Shown: positions 34,674-37,383 of the stretch, in pieces
Layout: each line of letters begins with the position of its first letter
Numbering within the stretch: position 1 is the stretch's first letter
Origin: Promethearchaeota archaeon
Lineage (GTDB): Archaea; Asgardarchaeota; Thorarchaeia; Thorarchaeales; Thorarchaeaceae
Reading direction: 5' to 3'
NCBI GenBank assembly: GCA_014728035.1
Contig: WJMJ01000007.1
Span: 1 to 37,383, forward strand
DNA: 37,383 bases
The notes under the pieces: model-generated
Database searches by the model: none
Told to the model about the DNA's origin: nothing
What the model saw: the letters and a program-made list of their open reading frames with translations, nothing else
Position numbers and translations under genes: made by a program

Positions 34674-35081
34674 CTAAAGTCGTAATTTCTGAAATTTACG
34701 TTTCTTTTCTACAGCTTCAAGCATATGTGATCTATCAAAATATACTTCATTCACACCAATCTTTCCATCAGTAATTTCCACGATATCAACGCCAATCTCT
34801 TCAAAAGTTTCGCCATTAACAGGAATGGTACAAATCCATTTCACAACAGCACCTTTTTTCGTTGGAAAGACATCAATTGGTTTCCATACCCAATCTTGAT
34901 AGAAACCCAGGAGTTTTGTGAAATAAGGTCGAATTTCTTTTTTCCCTTTCAGTCCTTCTTTGTTCGCAGGATCGATGTATATTGCATCTTCTGTGTAGAA
35001 TTCAAGCAATTCGTTAGGTCTATTACCTGTCCAGTGAGATAGCCAATCCTCAATGAACTGAAAGAGCTCTTTTTCATTCAT
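34674..35081 (-). CDS. NTF2/SnoaL-like domain protein
   Basis: The 135-residue product fits the cone-shaped NTF2-like fold: an N-terminal helix (LFQFIEDWLSHW), ELLEFYTEDAIYIDP on the first strand, then GKKEIRPYF and the strands of WKPIDVFPTKKGAVVKWICT and EIGVDIVEITDGKI. Such domains are either small enzymes (isomerase, hydrolase) or ligand binders; no catalytic pair is assigned here. I start at ATG 35081 (MNEKELF); ATGs at 35090 and 35111 are in frame and possible. Confidence 0.7.
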   Translation of the reverse strand: MNEKELFQFIEDWLSHWTGNRPNELLEFYTEDAIYIDPANKEGLKGKKEIRPYFTKLLGFYQDWVWKPIDVFPTKKGAVVKWICTIPVNGETFEEIGVDIVEITDGKIGVNEVYFDRSHMLEAVEKKRKFQKLRL

Positions 35082-35169
35082 AGAGATCATTCCATAGATT
35101 ATTTTGAGCAATGACCTGACATTATGCCTTAAGTTGTTTCGGGTAAGTATGGATTTTCGAGGTGGAAAA

Positions 35170-35856
35170 CTAGGGAGCGTCCCAAGCTAACCATAATAAT
35201 TGTACGTCCGTTTCAGCTTTAATTTGATGCAAGGAATTTCTTGGAATATAGTAGGTCTTGTTTGTTTCTAATACTTCTTCATTGTCACCTATTATTAGAA
35301 TCCCTTCACCAGCTAGTACAACAAAAACCTGTGGCCATGGGTCATGTTCACATTCCTCATTGAGAGTTGTTCCTTTTGATACATGATACCATGCATATCT
35401 GAGCCCCTTCCAGTAAACTAGAGGGATTGGTTTTGCTCCATGAGCAGAACCAGCAAGTTTCACATCTAGTGCTTTCGATTTCAAAATACCTGGATTAAAT
35501 AGAAAGGTCATTAGTGCTTTGAGAACTTCCATTATTTCAGAAACATTGTCTTTATTGTGAATTTCAAAATCAACTGGTCGTGATTCGCTTAATTTTGCTC
35601 TACCAGCTAATGCAAAAGCATCTGCCTCTCCACTAAGTATCTTTTCAAAAATTTCTTTTGTCATCATGACATCAAATGAAGTTTCTTTAAGATCTTCCTG
35701 AATTTCTATATCTTCGGATATTACAAGAGTTGCTTTCTCATCAATGTCTGTTAACCAAACCCCGACATTCATACCCTGAGTTACTCGTGTAATTTCTATC
35801 TTAAAAGCTCCTAATTGATCTACTAGCATCTTTAATGAATCATGTAAATGTACCAT
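35170..35856 (-). CDS. SCP2-like domain fused to a cupin domain
   Basis: The 228-residue protein appears to join two domains. Residues about 1-120 resemble an SCP2 sterol/lipid-carrier domain (WLTDIDEKATLVISEDIEI, FDVMMTKEIFEKILSGEADAFALAGRAKLS). Residues about 130-228 are a single cupin barrel (YAWYHVSKGTTLNEECEHDPWPQVFVVLAGEGIL and YYIPRNSLHQI, with H and E as candidate metal ligands). The gene starts 18 bases after the end of a GbsR-type regulator gene on the same strand, so the pair is an operon. Binding of a hydrophobic ligand and modification or sensing by the cupin is inferred. Confidence 0.65.
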   Translation of the reverse strand: MVHLHDSLKMLVDQLGAFKIEITRVTQGMNVGVWLTDIDEKATLVISEDIEIQEDLKETSFDVMMTKEIFEKILSGEADAFALAGRAKLSESRPVDFEIHNKDNVSEIMEVLKALMTFLFNPGILKSKALDVKLAGSAHGAKPIPLVYWKGLRYAWYHVSKGTTLNEECEHDPWPQVFVVLAGEGILIIGDNEEVLETNKTYYIPRNSLHQIKAETDVQLLWLAWDAP

Positions 35857-35874
35857 GGGCAGTCAATCCTCTAG

Positions 35875-36387
35875 TCAATTGTTTTTTTCCTGGGTAAGAA
35901 CATCCTTACCAATCTCTATCATTCTTTTATACAGTGAGTTTAGCATCTGGATAGATTCTTTCATCTCATTCAAGTGTTTTATCAACGGTCTATTCTCTTT
36001 CTTCTCTGATTTTGGAATCGATTCTTCTATTTGAGAGAGTTCATTTTCAAGTTTTATATTATCTTTGATAAGCTTGAAGAATCTACCCACCGCAATCTGT
36101 TTGATACTAGAAGACATGTAATATTTTCTTTCTCTTCTACCACGTGGATTGATTTCCTCTATATATCCACAAAAACCCATCTCAGAAAGCTGGTCTAGCA
36201 CTCGTGAAGCTGTACTTACAGATCTATCAATTATATCAGCTATCTCTTGTTGTGTTAGTCCATTATCAGCATCTCTTGCCTTGTAAGCTAGGATTGCATA
36301 AACCTGACCAAGTATTTTTGTCATACCTCGCGATTCATAGAATTCTCCAAATGTTTCAATATACTGTTTTTCAAACGAGGTAACCAT
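35875..36387 (-). CDS. GbsR/MarR-family transcriptional regulator
   Basis: The protein opens with EKQYIETFGEFYESRGMTKILGQVYAILAY, the GbsR-type helix before the winged helix. The recognition helix is VSTASRVLDQLSEMGF and the wing holds NPRGRRERKYY. A C-terminal region of about 65 residues is helical and probably coiled-coil. I chose the ATG at 36387 over 36411: GGAGTGA (36401-36395) lies 7 bases before it and the TATA box centre (about 36431) predicts a transcription start between the two. It heads an operon with the SCP2-cupin gene and is divergent from an acyltransferase gene it may control. Confidence 0.82.
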   Translation of the reverse strand: MVTSFEKQYIETFGEFYESRGMTKILGQVYAILAYKARDADNGLTQQEIADIIDRSVSTASRVLDQLSEMGFCGYIEEINPRGRRERKYYMSSSIKQIAVGRFFKLIKDNIKLENELSQIEESIPKSEKKENRPLIKHLNEMKESIQMLNSLYKRMIEIGKDVLTQEKNN

Positions 36388-36426
36388 CGGTTTTTCACTC
36401 CGTTCACTCATAGGTAAAAAACAGAA

Positions 36427-36440
36427 AGATTATAAGAAGA
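36427..36440. promoter_or_regulatory. Shared AT-rich TATA region of the divergent pair
   Basis: GATTATAAG carries a TATA element readable on both strands, with start codons at 36387 (minus) and 36486 (plus). It may drive both genes or be one of two overlapping promoters. Confidence 0.4.
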
Positions 36441-36448
36441 TTTCTCTT

Positions 36449-36472
36449 TTGCAATATTGTGCAAGTGTGCAA
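36449..36472. promoter_or_regulatory. Candidate operator: inverted plus direct repeats
   Basis: TTGCA (36449-36453) and TGCAA (36460-36464) form an inverted repeat, and TGTGCAA recurs at 36458-36464 and 36466-36472 with an 8-base period. It covers the predicted transcription start of the acyltransferase gene, the natural place for repression by the GbsR-type protein next door. Confidence 0.4.
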
Positions 36473-36485
36473 CGGTGAAAATGAT

Positions 36486-37383
36486 ATGAGACCACTAACC
36501 GCTAGACAAAGAATGTTCCTCCGTTCTCCCAATGCAAATGTTGTAATGGTTGGAAGAATAAGAGGAGCATTTTCTATTTCAGAAATTGAAGATACCTTGA
36601 TTTCTCTAGAAAAGATTCATCCACTACTGAGAGTAAAAATTCATTTAGACGACGATAACAAAGCGTGGTTTTCTCAAGAAGTAGAAAAATCAATCTCAGT
36701 CGAGTTCGTGACCGGAGATTGGAAAAGTGTTGCAAAGGATGAATTAGAATATCAACATCCGGTATTTGAAGGCCCCCTTATTCGCTTCAGGCTGATTGAA
36801 AAAGGTGATGATATTCATGTAGTAATCAATTGCCATCATTCCATATGTGATGCATTATCCATAGTCTACCTTTTCAGAGACCTACTTCAAATATTATCAG
36901 GAGATGCAGAGGAACAGCAGGTTATTGATCCTGTCCTGGTTTCAGAAGAAAGTGTGCCTGTTGGAATCAAAGGTAATTTTCTCGTAAGATGGCTTATGGG
37001 TCGATTCAACAAGAAGTGGCATTCAGCAGGTCACAAGATAGAAAATAGTGATTTTGATGAAATTCCCGAACTCTTCTGGAAATCTAATTCATTTGAGATC
37101 CACTCAAAGCAGCTAACTGACGACGAAACCTCACAGATAATCAAACGAGCTAAAGACCATGACATAACTGTAGGGAGTTTCTTACTGACCGCATTGATTG
37201 CAAGCCAGCAACAAGTGCAAAAGGAAAAAGAATACCACGAACAGATAGTTGTTTCAGTAGATTTCCGAGATAGACTGCAACCTGATCCTGGTGATGCATT
37301 TTGCTTCTATGCTTCAGCTGTGAGACCTAAGATAAAATACGACAAAGGAAAGACTGTATGGGAAAATAGTGAATCCGTATATA
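36486..37383 (+). CDS. HHxxxD acyltransferase/condensation-domain protein (3' end outside the window)
   Basis: The reading frame starts at ATG 36486 with GGTGA 7 bases upstream and is still open at the last base, giving at least 299 residues. It starts RPLTARQRMFL and has the catalytic motif HHSICD (H117, H118, D122) in the sequence NCHHSICDALS, the hallmark of CoA-dependent acyltransferases of the NRPS condensation/PapA5/alcohol acetyltransferase superfamily. A later VDFRDRLQPDP resembles the conserved VDxRxRL of PapA5-type enzymes. No carrier or adenylation domain is visible, so a stand-alone O- or N-acyltransferase acting on a lipid or alcohol is the more likely reading. It is divergent from the GbsR-type regulator. 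Confidence 0.75.
   Translation, partial: MRPLTARQRMFLRSPNANVVMVGRIRGAFSISEIEDTLISLEKIHPLLRVKIHLDDDNKAWFSQEVEKSISVEFVTGDWKSVAKDELEYQHPVFEGPLIRFRLIEKGDDIHVVINCHHSICDALSIVYLFRDLLQILSGDAEEQQVIDPVLVSEESVPVGIKGNFLVRWLMGRFNKKWHSAGHKIENSDFDEIPELFWKSNSFEIHSKQLTDDETSQIIKRAKDHDITVGSFLLTALIASQQQVQKEKEYHEQIVVSVDFRDRLQPDPGDAFCFYASAVRPKIKYDKGKTVWENSESVY

Noticed and set aside
1..37383. tRNA, rRNA, CRISPR, transposase or integrase
   Set aside because: No T-arm-like GGTTCGAATCC, no spaced repeat array and no recombinase motif was found on either strand by eye.

Overview
This is a gene-dense, AT-rich chromosomal window from an archaeon. Supporting signs are a geranylgeranyl-reductase-family enzyme with a TrmB-type regulator, TATA boxes about 25-30 bases before starts, GGAGG/GGTGA ribosome binding sites, apparently leaderless genes, and several anchored surface proteins. 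A roadblock/LC7-like protein, caspase-like domains and Ig-like surface modules point to an Asgard lineage (Thorarchaeota-like is my guess). No rRNA, tRNA, CRISPR array, insertion sequence, prophage or origin was recognised.

Layout. 1-3583: a short tail of an upstream gene, then a large Ig-repeat surface protein. 3640-4417: a HepT/MntA toxin-antitoxin pair. 4475-6141: a flavodoxin, an M23-like protein and a small membrane protein. 6266-9353: TrmB regulator plus geranylgeranyl reductase, and an agmatinase-family ureohydrolase. 9449-11677: a membrane protein, possibly with an AUU start, and a secreted anchored protein. 12031-14052: a secreted protein with two caspase-like domains, the first degenerate and the second with His and Cys in place. 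14235-15178: a winged-helix regulator and membrane protein. 15644-18933: a membrane histidine-kinase-like protein with an eroded ATP site, a roadblock-like protein and a multi-spanning membrane protein.

19174-20792 holds a small Cys-rich protein, a small membrane protein and an MDR-family oxidoreductase. 20954-26938 (minus strand) is a complete BMP-type (nucleoside-like) ABC importer: binding protein, twin-domain ATPase and two permeases, followed by a small membrane protein. The ATPase has a predicted transmembrane hairpin inserted in its first nucleotide-binding domain, and one permease has an extra C-terminal membrane module. 27137-30889: an alpha/beta hydrolase, a YbjN-like protein, a membrane protein, an SDR oxidoreductase, a short conserved-looking protein and a 34-residue membrane peptide candidate.

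31085-37383: a GT2 glycosyltransferase, a GNAT-like protein, a pyridoxamine-oxidase-fold protein, an 8-TM protein built of four 2-TM repeats, an NTF2-like protein, and a divergent GbsR-controlled locus. That locus has the regulator and an SCP2-cupin fusion on one side and an HHxxxD acyltransferase/condensation enzyme, cut by the window end, on the other.

The best candidates for something undescribed are the ABC ATPase with a membrane hairpin, the tandem pseudo/active caspase-like protein, the four-repeat membrane protein, and the kinase-like plus roadblock cluster. All assignments are by eye from motifs and composition; no search or structure prediction was run.
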